Shown here piece after piece: positions 20,501 to 30,534 of a DNA stretch of 39,560 nucleotides (positions are counted from its first letter, which is position 1; every line of letters begins with the position of its first letter). The notes below the pieces were generated by a model that worked only from the letters and a program-made list of their open reading frames with translations, did no database searches and was not told the DNA's origin. The stretch lies in IMG/VR virus record IMGVR_UViG_3300043827_000384, positions 1-39,560 of that record; one strand, written 5' to 3'. The position numbers were made by a program, and so were the translations under genes. Source of the DNA: a virus.

Positions 20501-23500
20501 TAACTTCTATTGGATCTAGTTTTCATATTTTTGCATATCCACCAATAACAGTAATAATTGATGGTAGGCAAGGTATTTCCACATCAAATGCTATTGCAAC
20601 ACCAATAGTACGAGGTAAAATTACAAATATTCATATTAAGGATGGTGGATCTGATTTTGGATCTATTTTGATGAATGATAATTTTAAACCAAATATTGAT
20701 ATTATTAAAGGATCTGGTGCTGTATTGAAACCATATATCGTAAATGGAAAAATTGAAAGTATCATTGTTAAAAATGGAGGAGAGAATTATTTTGATGTTC
20801 CGGTTATTGAAATTGTTGGTAATGGTTACGGAGCATATGCAAAGGCAGTTATTCAAAATGGAAAAATTATATCTGTAAATGTAATTCAAAAGGGAATTGG
20901 ATATAATCAAAATAATACTCAAATAACTGCAATCGTACCAGGAAAAGATGCAAAATTTTCTGCAAACTTAAAAGTATGGACAGTAAATGAAGTATTTGTA
21001 CGAAATAATATAAAAGATATTGGATCTGATGATGGATTTTATGCAACAAGAAGAAATGATGATTTAGGTAATCCTTACGTAAATTATTACGTTCCAAGAA
21101 AATTAAGAACTTTTCTGAAAGATACAGGAACAACTCATTCTCCCATTTTAGGATGGGCATATGATGGATCACCGATTTATGGTCCTTATGCATATGCAAA
21201 TTCAAATGGTTCTGGAAATTTAAAATACTTAAATTCAAGTTATACTGTAATTTCTGGATCTAGAATTTCTGGTCCAAATTTATCAACATATCCTGCAGGA
21301 TTTTTTGTAGAAGATTATAGATATTCAAATGGAACTGGAGATTTAGATGAACATAATGGAAGATTTGCAGTTACTCCAGAATATCCAAATGGAGTATATG
21401 CTTATTATGCAACAGTTTCTTCGAGAATTGTAAATAATTCAGGAAGTCCTTTTAATAATTCCAGAATTCCAATTTTTCCATATGTAATTGGAAATAAATT
21501 TAATTTTAAGCCAAATTTATTTAATTTTCAATACGATTCAACGCAAGATAAAGATATAAGTTCATATAAAGTAACAAGAAATACAAAACCACATAAACTT
21601 GAAGAAGGGTATGAGTTTGTAAAAACACCATATATTGATTCTATATCTGAAGCAAAAGTTAAAAGTATTTTGGATGGATCCATTGAATCAATTCAAATTG
21701 AAAATCCTGGACAATTTTATAACGTAAATGATAAACTAGTATTCAATAATACTGGAACTGATGGATTTGGTGCGATTGGTAAAGTTTCAGAAATTGTAGG
21801 ATCTGCAATAACAAATATAACTTCTATAATTACTGGAATAACTTCAATTACTCTAGTATCAGATTCGAATCGAGTAACAGGCATCTGCACCATTCCACAT
21901 AATTTAAAGAATAATTCATATGTTAAGATTTCCGGAATTTCATCTGAATTATATGCAAATCTTACCGGAAATATTCAAATTAATGTAAAGACAGTTAAAT
22001 CAGGACTTTCTACAGAAATGTTGTCTACCGGACTTACTACGTCCATAACCATTTCAGATAGTGTATCTAAGTTCAATGTAAATGATATTATCAAAATTGA
22101 TAATGAAAAAATGTTGATAATGGGAGTTGATTTATATAATAATAAGTTAAACTTATTGAGATCATATGATAATACTAGTGGATCTGCTCATACGAATGGT
22201 GCAGAAATTATAAGACTAGAAAAAGAATTTAGTTATTATATTCCTAAGGAATTAAATATTAATTCTCAAAAAAATGAAGTTATTTTCTTTGATGCTTCAA
22301 CTTCAGTTGGGGTTGGATTATCGTATGGAGTTGGAATTGGTACAACAATATCATATATTGGTGCAGGAAATTCTATTGTTTATAAATTTATTCCAACAAG
22401 AACAATATACTTACCAGATCATTCATTTAAAAATGGAGAAAGGGTAATTTATTCTCCGGGAGCAGGAACATCATTAACAGTTTCTGCAGATGGAATAAAT
22501 CAATTTGTAATACCAAAAAATGTTTATATGCAAAAAATTGATAAAGATTTAGTTGGTATTGTTTCGTCACATGTTGGAATTAATTCAGATTTACAAAGAC
22601 TTTATTTTAATGGAAATGTTGGAATTGGAAATAGTCATTCATTTACTACAAATAGAACAATCATAACTGCAAATTTACAAACAGTTGATGTAATTGTTTC
22701 TACTGCAACATCTCATCGCCTAGTGCCTTCTGATACAGTTACACTATCGGTAGTATCATCTGCAACTAGTTCAATTGCAGCATCTTATAGTTCTGGAACT
22801 AGATTTATAAGTATTGGATCGTCAAATAATCCCCCAATTAATGTAACTCGCGGAGATTATTTAACAATAGATACTTCAAATGCAACTTTATTAAATACAA
22901 AACTTGATTTTTATTTAGATCAAAATTTCAATAAAAAATTTGTAGGATCTGGAGTATCTAGTTTAGAAATACGAAATTATTTTTCCCCAGGAGTAACCTC
23001 TTCAAGAACAATTATTCATTGTACTGAGCAAATTCCTCAAATTTTATATTACAAATTCAATTCAACAAATTTATCCAAAATTATTGAGACAAATAAAAAT
23101 ATTAAAGATTATAATAAAATTGTAATCAATTCTAGTAAATTTAATGGAACATACTCGATTACAACAACTACAGATCAGACATTTACTTTTAATATTTTTG
23201 ATATTCCAGAAAGAGTTGGATATACATCTAATTCATATTTAAAATACACAACAAATTCAAATCAATGCACAGGTCCAATTTCAAAAATAATTTTGCAAGA
23301 TGGTGGTAAAAAATATAAAAAATTACCTCAAATATCAATTGCATCAACTACTGGAAAATCTTGTGTTCTGAGACCATATGGCAAAAGAATTGGAAAAATT
23401 GGAAGTATTGATATTTTTAATTATGGGTATGATTATCCATCCGATAAAACTTTAGTTCCTCAGGCAAAAATACCAAATATTATAAAATTGAAAGATAATT

Positions 23501-25809
23501 TCAGTGTCAATAGAATTGGAATTACATCCACCGGATCAAATTATCTATCTCCACCAAATTTAGTCATTTATAATGATGTAACAAATTTAGTAAGTTCTGA
23601 AGTGGAACTAAAGGCATTATTGCAGGGTGGAAGTATTAGTTCGGTTCAAATAATAAATTCAGGTGGAAGTCTAAAGAGTACTGATAATAGAGTTGTATCT
23701 GTAAATAATACTAATGGTGTTGGTATTATTAGTGCCATTTATTCATCACCAAATGTAACATTAAGATTACAAACTCCGGCATCAGGTTTTTCTACAGATA
23801 TTCCTTTACCATTTCAAATTGGAGATCAAATATTTGTTGAGAATGTTGGTGTAACTTCTGGAAAGGGATTTAATTCTTCAGAATATGGATATCGTTACTG
23901 GACAATTAGTGGTGTTAATACTGCATTTGGATTACTAAATCAGGCAACAATAAGTTATGAAATTGATGAAAATCCCGGATATCATGATGGATTGCAATAT
24001 GGAACAGTTTCTAATTCAAAAAATCTTCCTTCATTTACACTTTCGTTAAAGGAAGCAGAATTTTTGAGTGGGGAAGAGGTATTTACAAAAACTGGAATTT
24101 CTAAAGTAGTAAAAAGTGATGATAAATTTACATCAATACTTAGAGTTGAAGATGTTATAGGAATTAATACAGGAGATCAAATAAAAGGAAAATCTTCCGG
24201 ATCATCTGGAATAATTGAAAGTATAGAATACTTTGAGGGATATTTTGACACCTCTTCTACTATTTCAGTGTCTAAAGGTTGGGAGAAAGATACTGGAAAA
24301 CCAAATTTTTATTATCAAAGAATTGCTGATAATGATTATTATCAAAATTTTTCGTATTCTTTAAAAAGTAGAGTTGGAATTAGTAGTTGGGATGAACCAG
24401 TAGATAGTTTATCTCATATTGCAGGATTTAAAAAACATTCGAATTTATTAATTCCTTCAGATAGTCTTGCTGGGTTGGGAAGCACTAGTGTAAGAATTGG
24501 AATTACAACTTCTGCAAATAGAACAATAATTATAGATGCAAAAAAAGAATTATATTGCAAACATGATTTTGATTTAGTTTATGAAAAAACAAATAGTAAT
24601 GCAACGATTAGTGATGAAATTATTTTTAAAAGTAAAAGATTTGGTGATTCTTTATTGTGCCTAACAAATAGAGTTTTAGAGATAGATGATATTAGCCCAC
24701 AATTTTATTCGGATCCTTTTATTTCTAGAACTTTAGAAATGGATACTCTTGATATTACACAAGTATCAGCAGTCAAATATTATGCTCAGATTGTGTTGGA
24801 CGTATCTTTAGGATTAACATTTAATGATGCTCAATATGTTGAATTTTTAGTTACTCACGATGGAACAATTTCATATAATTTAAATTATTCAGATTTATTT
24901 GAAATTTATAAATTGGGAACATTTGGTACATCTTTAACTGGAAATACCCTTTCTATAATATTTTCACCATATAATACTGCATATACATACGATATAACTT
25001 TTTATAAAGAAATTGTCAATAAGGGTATTGGAATTGGAAGTGTTTCATATGGATCCATTACTAAAGTTGGAAAGGGAACTTATATTCCATCATCAGGATC
25101 TCCAATACCTACTACAACAAGTATAATTGATGCAAATCAATATAAAAGTGGAACTATTTTATTATCTGCATATACTTCAGACTTAAAAGAAGTTAAAGAA
25201 TTTTCTTTTATTGGAATTGGATCAACCGTTTCATATACAAGTTATGCAAATATGAATAGTAATTCTGGAATTGGAACGTTTGATATTTTTATGAATGGAT
25301 CAAATCAAATTTTATTAAATTATACTCCCGTTGCTGGATATGCTGTTACGGTTTCAACTTTATCAACTTTAGTTGGAGTAGACACTCATACAAATAATAA
25401 TTTATTAAGTCGAATAGTAGTCGGGGATACTGAAATTTCTTCGACAAGAACTGAAATATTATCTTCAGGATCACCAACCAATGAAATAATTTCAACAATA
25501 AATTATACAAATTTTTCATCTATAAAATATCTTGTCGAAATACAAAATATTACAGATAATACTTATTGTTTCTTCAATATTTCTGCAAGCGTATATCAAT
25601 CTGATGTAATTTATAATAAATATGCAAATCTTTCTACTGCAAGTAATTCTAATCGAAACATTCAAAATATTGATATTATTGCTTCTGGAAATGATGCATT
25701 ATTAAGATTTTTACCAGAATTAAATAAATCATATACGGTAAGAGTTTCTGAATATAAAATTCAAAAACCGGATGCGATTAGTTTAAATACTGTCATTCCT
25801 CTTCCATAA
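17599..25809 (+). CDS. Giant baseplate structural protein with YHYH domain (gp7 position)
   Basis: A 2736-aa protein in the place of gp7. The N-terminus (NRVKISEVIQSQIPEYIDFE, then FSDFLRQYYISQEFQGGVVD) is the wedge-anchoring start seen in cyanophage counterparts. Around 1150-1285 lies a YHYH-type domain: GWAYDGSPIYGPYAYA (from about 1185) and LDEHNGRFAVTPEYPNGVYA (about 1250-1270). The rest is built of repeated beta modules. One is of the form G-x-I-x-x-I-x-V-x-x-x-G-x-x-Y; another of about 65-70 aa reads NHGF-x-SGE...YYIIKVDDNQFRLS. T4 gp7 has 1032 aa, so this is more than twice as long. It probably forms the outer wedge arm and may carry host- or glycan-binding modules. Confidence 0.8.
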   Translation: MISTSINRVKISEVIQSQIPEYIDFENPRFSDFLRQYYISQEFQGGVVDIAESLSEYKNLDFLNKSNLVGYTTLTNEISFFDDTISVSSTKGWPQSYGLFKIDDEIITYTGISSNTFTGCIRGFSGIENLHSTNTPEYLTFSSTGITTHVIGAKVNNLSNLFLTEFLTKIKTQILPGFEKRNLYSTLNESNFIRQAKDFYKSKGTEEAFKILFKALYNEDVSLIKPQEYLMRPSDAEYIKNQVLVCELIEGNPLKIEGQTLVQETLPMQTSGAIYKVEPFLANKQKYYKIDISDGTIFGKFISYNRSIINSNVSSGSSIINVDSTVGFATSGSLFVNEIFINYSNKNYNQFFGVTGVTTSISIGSTVNSGIEAISYENGDINNPVRFRILSILSNLNQNANYQNVNDYIDVKTLGKSQEDIKFTSWIYNASTKSTILSITSVGSNNYRIKFYNDHQIYNEDDVNLISLDTSDIISAKVNSIINSKEIQINPASFDINQKYFVRRLLKTNLNGIIANIQNTYADNSSLYVTSNSLPHWKIDAKKRIRTFTNSGIVTDTQQVAIIDHYYQSGDLVTYFHASTNKALSGLSTGQSYYIKKITSNSIYLALSLENARIGEYITIYNNSDLESTGITTHYLIPQNVAFSDLDGQKLIRIFDKPAYDEESVEISNGGIGLLANGVELYTYKSSNKVYYGPIESISVLNEGSDYDVINSPRLSVSQSGHTGAGSSIIPHLQGELKEIIVDSSGLDYLEEPKVIISGGNSKGYLAKAKMKLVSHDIEFNSSSIGGVVNTSTDIFNFPEAHGIKNAEEIIYLTNGTTSIGIGTTPGTLINEASYYCIKKDDYSFSLTKNLSDALSGINTINITTNGQGYHKFETKIKRLKVDKVEISQIGSNFYNRHNTAPSNNINIYTDTITINNHGFSSGEIINYSSEGSLVGGLSTTTNYYIIKVDDNQFRLSKTENLNSHVNLTSIGSSFHIFAYPPITVIIDGRQGISTSNAIATPIVRGKITNIHIKDGGSDFGSILMNDNFKPNIDIIKGSGAVLKPYIVNGKIESIIVKNGGENYFDVPVIEIVGNGYGAYAKAVIQNGKIISVNVIQKGIGYNQNNTQITAIVPGKDAKFSANLKVWTVNEVFVRNNIKDIGSDDGFYATRRNDDLGNPYVNYYVPRKLRTFLKDTGTTHSPILGWAYDGSPIYGPYAYANSNGSGNLKYLNSSYTVISGSRISGPNLSTYPAGFFVEDYRYSNGTGDLDEHNGRFAVTPEYPNGVYAYYATVSSRIVNNSGSPFNNSRIPIFPYVIGNKFNFKPNLFNFQYDSTQDKDISSYKVTRNTKPHKLEEGYEFVKTPYIDSISEAKVKSILDGSIESIQIENPGQFYNVNDKLVFNNTGTDGFGAIGKVSEIVGSAITNITSIITGITSITLVSDSNRVTGICTIPHNLKNNSYVKISGISSELYANLTGNIQINVKTVKSGLSTEMLSTGLTTSITISDSVSKFNVNDIIKIDNEKMLIMGVDLYNNKLNLLRSYDNTSGSAHTNGAEIIRLEKEFSYYIPKELNINSQKNEVIFFDASTSVGVGLSYGVGIGTTISYIGAGNSIVYKFIPTRTIYLPDHSFKNGERVIYSPGAGTSLTVSADGINQFVIPKNVYMQKIDKDLVGIVSSHVGINSDLQRLYFNGNVGIGNSHSFTTNRTIITANLQTVDVIVSTATSHRLVPSDTVTLSVVSSATSSIAASYSSGTRFISIGSSNNPPINVTRGDYLTIDTSNATLLNTKLDFYLDQNFNKKFVGSGVSSLEIRNYFSPGVTSSRTIIHCTEQIPQILYYKFNSTNLSKIIETNKNIKDYNKIVINSSKFNGTYSITTTTDQTFTFNIFDIPERVGYTSNSYLKYTTNSNQCTGPISKIILQDGGKKYKKLPQISIASTTGKSCVLRPYGKRIGKIGSIDIFNYGYDYPSDKTLVPQAKIPNIIKLKDNFSVNRIGITSTGSNYLSPPNLVIYNDVTNLVSSEVELKALLQGGSISSVQIINSGGSLKSTDNRVVSVNNTNGVGIISAIYSSPNVTLRLQTPASGFSTDIPLPFQIGDQIFVENVGVTSGKGFNSSEYGYRYWTISGVNTAFGLLNQATISYEIDENPGYHDGLQYGTVSNSKNLPSFTLSLKEAEFLSGEEVFTKTGISKVVKSDDKFTSILRVEDVIGINTGDQIKGKSSGSSGIIESIEYFEGYFDTSSTISVSKGWEKDTGKPNFYYQRIADNDYYQNFSYSLKSRVGISSWDEPVDSLSHIAGFKKHSNLLIPSDSLAGLGSTSVRIGITTSANRTIIIDAKKELYCKHDFDLVYEKTNSNATISDEIIFKSKRFGDSLLCLTNRVLEIDDISPQFYSDPFISRTLEMDTLDITQVSAVKYYAQIVLDVSLGLTFNDAQYVEFLVTHDGTISYNLNYSDLFEIYKLGTFGTSLTGNTLSIIFSPYNTAYTYDITFYKEIVNKGIGIGSVSYGSITKVGKGTYIPSSGSPIPTTTSIIDANQYKSGTILLSAYTSDLKEVKEFSFIGIGSTVSYTSYANMNSNSGIGTFDIFMNGSNQILLNYTPVAGYAVTVSTLSTLVGVDTHTNNNLLSRIVVGDTEISSTRTEILSSGSPTNEIISTINYTNFSSIKYLVEIQNITDNTYCFFNISASVYQSDVIYNKYANLSTASNSNRNIQNIDIIASGNDALLRFLPELNKSYTVRVSEYKIQKPDAISLNTVIPLP

Positions 25810-25812
25810 ATA
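25807..25812 (+). promoter_or_regulatory. Late promoter element beginning with the stop codon
   Basis: CCATAAATACTC: the stop TAA of the giant protein is the start of TAAATA. It lies 19 bp before the next ATG at 25831. Confidence 0.5.
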
Positions 25813-25830
25813 CTCTAAAAATAATCAATA

Positions 25831-28800
25831 ATGGCACTGTTTGAATTAGGATCCATTAACAAACAGTATAATTCTCAAACGGAAACCTTTAGGTATTCGT
25901 TTAATTTGACACACAATGGATTTCCATTATTTAATAAGTATTTTGACGGATCGGATACTACGATTACAAATATTGCTGCGGATATTATTACAATTCCAAA
26001 TCATTTCTTTATCACTGGAGAACCGTTATATTATAATGCAGGTATTGGAGGAACAGCGATTTCAATAGATCCCTCAAGCCCTGGAGTTGGAGGAGCAACA
26101 ACTTTACCTCAGAAAGTATATGCAATAAAGATAGATGAGAATAAAATTAGAGTATCAGCAGCGTCATCATTAGCATTTTTGGGGTCACAAATTAATATGA
26201 CTTCTGTGGGAATTGGAACGAGTCATTTCTTTACTGCAGAAAAACAAAATACAAAGTGTATTATTGCTCTTGATAACGTTATCCAATCTCCTCTTTATCC
26301 TCGAATTGGTTATGCAACTACTTTAGTTTCTATTAATAATAGAGTTTTAGAATTATATGATTCGAGTTATTTTAAAAATTATGATTTAATTAAAATTAAA
26401 GATGAAATTATGAGAATTCAAGTAATTGGATTCAATGGAAATCCAAATCAAATTCTCGTAGACCGTGCATGGATGGGAACAGTGCCTGATGGACAATCTC
26501 CAGGAGACTATGTTCAACTTTTATTGGGAGATTATAATATTATAAAAGATACTATTAGTTTTGCAGATATTCCTTTTGGTGGTTATAAACAAACTATAGG
26601 AGTATCATCATCTAGTATAAATTTATCTACAAATAGTTTTACATATCTTACAGATTTATTTGAAACCGGATCTCAAATAAGAACTCGATCTTTACAACCG
26701 CCACTTCCAATTCAATCAAATGCGGATTATTTCATTATTAAAAATAGTGCTAATAATTTTTCATTTGCTTCTTCTAAAAATAATGCATTAATTGGAATAG
26801 CAATTACACTAACAACTGCAGGGATAGGAACTCATTTTCTAACATATACTGATATCACAAACGGAAGTTCTTTTCAGGGAAGATCTTTTATAAGATCAAA
26901 TTATGATGGAAATCTAATAATTGATGATATTTCAGAAAAATTTACCGGAATAGGAAAAACATTTTTAATTCAAAGTTCTGGAATTCATACTACTGGAATT
27001 TCTACTGATTATGGATCAATATTAGTAAATAATATCTTTCAAAAACCAGAAATTGATTATAATTTTGTTGGAATAGGAACTACTTCAGTTAATATTGTTT
27101 TTAATGGAAATTCAAATATTCCAGAGGGAGAGATTTATTCAACATACGATGTAAATGCAAATAAATTGCCGAGAAAGGGAATCATAGTTTCAATTGGAAA
27201 TAGTCAAGGATATGGATATCAACCAAGATATGTTGGAACCGGAACTGCAATCATTTCTGGATTTGGAACAGTATCTGTTGCAATTGGATATAGTGGAAGT
27301 GGATATCGAAATGGAACCAATTATAAAATTTTTGTCGATGGTGGAAATTCAATTTCCGGTGCAGCTGGAACATTTTCGACATTAAATGGTATGATTGATA
27401 AAATTTTTATGAGTAGTCCTGGGGTTGGATATACTTGGACAAATGTACCAAAAATAATATTTGATAATCCAATTCCATATGATGATATTCAATTAATTAG
27501 CTTATCTACTGGAATTGGAGCTTCAGTAAGCATTGTAGTTGGATCTGGATTAAGCATTACTCAAGTTCAACTTAACAATTTGGGATATGGATATACTGTA
27601 GGAGAACAACTAAGAATTGCTGGAATTCCAACAGATTCTTCTGTTGGAGTTAATTTTAAGGATGCAATATTTACAGTAAAAGAGACTAGAACTGATGAAT
27701 TTGCTGGTTGGGTATTTGGAAAATTGCAAGTACTTGATGATTTTTCAAATGAATTTGATGGCAAAAAAACAATTTTTACCATCAAAGAAAATGGAACAGT
27801 ATTAAGTATTGACAAAAAAGATGGTTCTCCTATAAAACTTGCAAATAATTTACTTATTTTTATAAATGATATATTACAAAAACCAGAAGAATCTTATAAT
27901 TTTGACGGAGGAACTCAAATCAGTTTTACAGAACCTCCAGAATTTGGATCTACTTTACAAGTTTTATTCTATAGAGGAACTGATAGTGATGTGACTATAG
28001 ATACTGCACTTCAATCAGTAAAAGTAGGAGACACTCTAAAAATTTCACACAATCCAAATTATATTACACCAGTCGATCAAGAAGAAAGAATTATTAAAGA
28101 AATTATTAAAAGAGATTCTGTTTCTACTCCAAACTATACTCAACAAGGAATTTCTGCGGCAATTTTCCCATTAAGACCAGTCGAGTGGTGTAAGCAGCAA
28201 AGAGACATTGTTATAAATGGTCAAATTATAAGTAAAGCACGAGATTCTTATAAATCAAGAATTTATCCATCCACAAGAATTATAAAAAGTATTTCAACTT
28301 CAGATAATATATTTTATGCAGATTCTGGAGAAATTATTTTTGATGTTACAGAAGATCCAAATACTACTAATTTCAATATTAAAATCATTGATAGTGATAA
28401 AGATAATTCTGGATTTGGAACAACAACTTTTACAATGCCTATTGAAATTGTAAATGGAGTTTCAATTTCCGGAGATAACGGAATTATTGCCGGAATTGGT
28501 ATTACTTCAATGGGAATTCAATTTCATTTTTATCTTCCTACAAATTCTCCTCTTACACAAAATCCTTTTGGAGGATTGCAAAAAACAGGAATATCCACAG
28601 GAGATTATTTTATCATTTCAAGATCAAATGTTGGTAATGGCATTATATCACTTTCAAATGTTGGATTTACAACAATTGGAATTGCAACTGAATTTTTAGA
28701 TGGCGTATATCAAGTAAGTGATTTGCAATCTGTTGGATCCGGAAGAACTATGATTGTGACTGCAAAGGTTCAAGGAACGAATGGATTTAATGCATCTGGT

Positions 28801-28968
28801 CTTGGATCTGGTTCTGGAAATTATTATGGCGAATATTCTTGGGCAAAGTTTACAAGTTCAAGAAGTATCGGACTCGCATTTACATGCAATACTTTATCTG
28901 GATTGAGTGGATTATCAACATCTCCACAAATTATTAGAACAACAGAATTATCTGTAGATTATTCATAA
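25831..28968 (+). CDS. Virion structural protein, 1045 aa
   Basis: Begins MALFELGSINKQYNSQTETF. The protein is rich in Gly, Ile, Ser, Thr and Asn and built of beta modules related to those in the previous gene: ITGEPLYYNAG...KVYAIKIDENKIRVSA near the N-terminus, NADYFIIKNSANNFSFAS at about 300, and GYGYQPRYVGTG, IGYSGSGYRNG and SSPGVGYTWTNVPKIIF in the middle. The final third contains repeated NNLLIFINDILQKPEESYNF-type units, typical of phage appendage proteins. From its place between the gp7-position protein and gp8 it is very probably a baseplate wedge or fibre-attachment component. The exact T4 counterpart is unknown. Confidence 0.75.
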   Translation: MALFELGSINKQYNSQTETFRYSFNLTHNGFPLFNKYFDGSDTTITNIAADIITIPNHFFITGEPLYYNAGIGGTAISIDPSSPGVGGATTLPQKVYAIKIDENKIRVSAASSLAFLGSQINMTSVGIGTSHFFTAEKQNTKCIIALDNVIQSPLYPRIGYATTLVSINNRVLELYDSSYFKNYDLIKIKDEIMRIQVIGFNGNPNQILVDRAWMGTVPDGQSPGDYVQLLLGDYNIIKDTISFADIPFGGYKQTIGVSSSSINLSTNSFTYLTDLFETGSQIRTRSLQPPLPIQSNADYFIIKNSANNFSFASSKNNALIGIAITLTTAGIGTHFLTYTDITNGSSFQGRSFIRSNYDGNLIIDDISEKFTGIGKTFLIQSSGIHTTGISTDYGSILVNNIFQKPEIDYNFVGIGTTSVNIVFNGNSNIPEGEIYSTYDVNANKLPRKGIIVSIGNSQGYGYQPRYVGTGTAIISGFGTVSVAIGYSGSGYRNGTNYKIFVDGGNSISGAAGTFSTLNGMIDKIFMSSPGVGYTWTNVPKIIFDNPIPYDDIQLISLSTGIGASVSIVVGSGLSITQVQLNNLGYGYTVGEQLRIAGIPTDSSVGVNFKDAIFTVKETRTDEFAGWVFGKLQVLDDFSNEFDGKKTIFTIKENGTVLSIDKKDGSPIKLANNLLIFINDILQKPEESYNFDGGTQISFTEPPEFGSTLQVLFYRGTDSDVTIDTALQSVKVGDTLKISHNPNYITPVDQEERIIKEIIKRDSVSTPNYTQQGISAAIFPLRPVEWCKQQRDIVINGQIISKARDSYKSRIYPSTRIIKSISTSDNIFYADSGEIIFDVTEDPNTTNFNIKIIDSDKDNSGFGTTTFTMPIEIVNGVSISGDNGIIAGIGITSMGIQFHFYLPTNSPLTQNPFGGLQKTGISTGDYFIISRSNVGNGIISLSNVGFTTIGIATEFLDGVYQVSDLQSVGSGRTMIVTAKVQGTNGFNASGLGSGSGNYYGEYSWAKFTSSRSIGLAFTCNTLSGLSGLSTSPQIIRTTELSVDYS

Positions 28969-28971
28969 ATA
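28966..28971 (+). promoter_or_regulatory. Late promoter element beginning with the stop codon
   Basis: TTCATAAATAAAAC: TAAATA starts with the stop codon of the 1045-aa gene, 21 bp before the gp8 start at 28992. Confidence 0.5.
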
Positions 28972-28991
28972 AAACAAAAGTTTCTAAAATA

Positions 28992-30530
28992 ATGCCTGCG
29001 ATCATTACTGATCAATTTAGAATATTAAATTCTGCTAATTTTGTTAGTGGAGTTTCAACAACTTCAAATAGTTATTATATTTTTATTGGTTTAGCAGATG
29101 CTACTGCCAAAAATGCAAGTTGGAATATCAATACTCCATTTCCAATTGATAATTTTGATCAGTATCATGATACTTATGACAATATCATTTCTGCAAAGAG
29201 AATAAATTCTTCCGATATTATTCGAATGATACGAAAGGTATCTTGGACTTCAGGAACAATTTATGAAATGTATCGTCACGATTATAGTATTAATAATACT
29301 AGTAAGCAAACTGGATCGACTCATTTATACGATGCAAATTACTATATAATTACTTCAAAATATAGAATATATGAATGCATTTATAATGGAGCTAGTCCTT
29401 CAAATTTAGGAAAAGGAATTGTTTCTTTAGAAGAACCAAATCATACTGATCTTGCTCCTAGACTCGAAACAGATGGATATATTTGGAAATATCTTTATAC
29501 TATCAATCCAGAACAAATAATTAAATTTGATAGCGTCGAGTATATTCCAGTTCCTTCTAATTGGGAGATTAATACTGATGTGTCATCTGTGAGAAATGCT
29601 GCAGTTGATGGGAAAATTGAAATCATTGTCATTTCTGATGTTACGAATGCAGCATATCAGTATACTGGAGTAAAGTCTAATGTTCCGATTCGAGGAGATG
29701 GTAGAGATGGATTAGCTTCTGTTACTTTCTTTGATGGAAAACCAACTTCAGTCGAAGTAACAAATGGAGGATCTGGATATACATTTGCAACTTTAGATTT
29801 AGATAGTGTTGTAAGTGGAAGTGGAGCACAATTTTCTGTAATTATTCCTCCTCCGGGTGGGCATGGAAAAAACATATATTCAGAACTAGGAGCAAATAAA
29901 GTTTTAGTATACAGTAGAATTGAAAATAGTGATATTACAAATCCAGATTTTCCAATTGGAAATCAATTTTCTCAAATTGGCATACTAAAAAATCCATATG
30001 CAAATGGTACAACATCCATATTAACAGGTTCTTCAATTTCTGCTACTTATGCAATTAGAGTTACTGGTGCGGCAACAACCACGATGTCGGTTCAATACGA
30101 TGGATATATTAAACAAACTGTTGGAGTTGGATCAACTGCTATAGGTAAAATTATTTCATATGATCCAATTACAAAAACATTAAAATATTGGCAAGATAAA
30201 ACATATTCTATTGATAGTGTTACTGGGTCAAAACCAACGTATGGATATACTCTAAATAGATTTACCAATTCTCCCTCTACAGGAGGAAATTTAAATATAA
30301 TAGTACAAACAACAACAGGAACTGAGGTTGTTGGAATTGATACTATGTTTACAGGAATCTCAACTACTGTAAATACAAAAAATTATTATTTGGGACAAAG
30401 ATATGAACGTGGATTGGCGAATCCTGAAATTCAAAAATATTCAGGAGAAATTATTTACATTGATAATAGACCTGAAGTAACACGGGCCCAAAATCAAAGA
30501 GAAGATATTAAAATCGTATTAGAGTTCTGA
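28992..30530 (+). CDS. 8: Baseplate wedge protein gp8
   Basis: A 512-aa protein. The N-terminus (ITDQFRILNSANFVSGVSTT, then SYYIFIGLADATAKNASWNI) matches gp8-like proteins. LETDGYIWKYLYTINPEQII corresponds to T4 GDGYVWEYLFEIPPDV. The end, YSGEIIYIDNRPEVTRAQNQ followed by REDIKIVLEF, parallels the T4 gp8 end SGEMIYMENRPPIIMAMDQT. T4 gp8 has 334 aa; the extra length here is mainly a central insertion with the GGSGY beta module (DGKPTSVEVTNGGSGYTF). gp8 bridges gp7 and gp10 in the wedge. Confidence 0.9.
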   Translation: MPAIITDQFRILNSANFVSGVSTTSNSYYIFIGLADATAKNASWNINTPFPIDNFDQYHDTYDNIISAKRINSSDIIRMIRKVSWTSGTIYEMYRHDYSINNTSKQTGSTHLYDANYYIITSKYRIYECIYNGASPSNLGKGIVSLEEPNHTDLAPRLETDGYIWKYLYTINPEQIIKFDSVEYIPVPSNWEINTDVSSVRNAAVDGKIEIIVISDVTNAAYQYTGVKSNVPIRGDGRDGLASVTFFDGKPTSVEVTNGGSGYTFATLDLDSVVSGSGAQFSVIIPPPGGHGKNIYSELGANKVLVYSRIENSDITNPDFPIGNQFSQIGILKNPYANGTTSILTGSSISATYAIRVTGAATTTMSVQYDGYIKQTVGVGSTAIGKIISYDPITKTLKYWQDKTYSIDSVTGSKPTYGYTLNRFTNSPSTGGNLNIIVQTTTGTEVVGIDTMFTGISTTVNTKNYYLGQRYERGLANPEIQKYSGEIIYIDNRPEVTRAQNQREDIKIVLEF

Positions 30531-30534
30531 AAAA

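Noticed and set aside
20584-21238. Minus-strand frames of 112 and 123 aa
   Set aside because: Low-complexity Ile/Asn/His/Leu translations, typical of antisense reading of AT-rich beta-repeat genes.
27194-27385. Plus-strand frame of 63 aa inside the 1045-aa gene
   Set aside because: Out-of-frame shadow with periodic sequence mirroring the Gly-rich repeats of the real gene.
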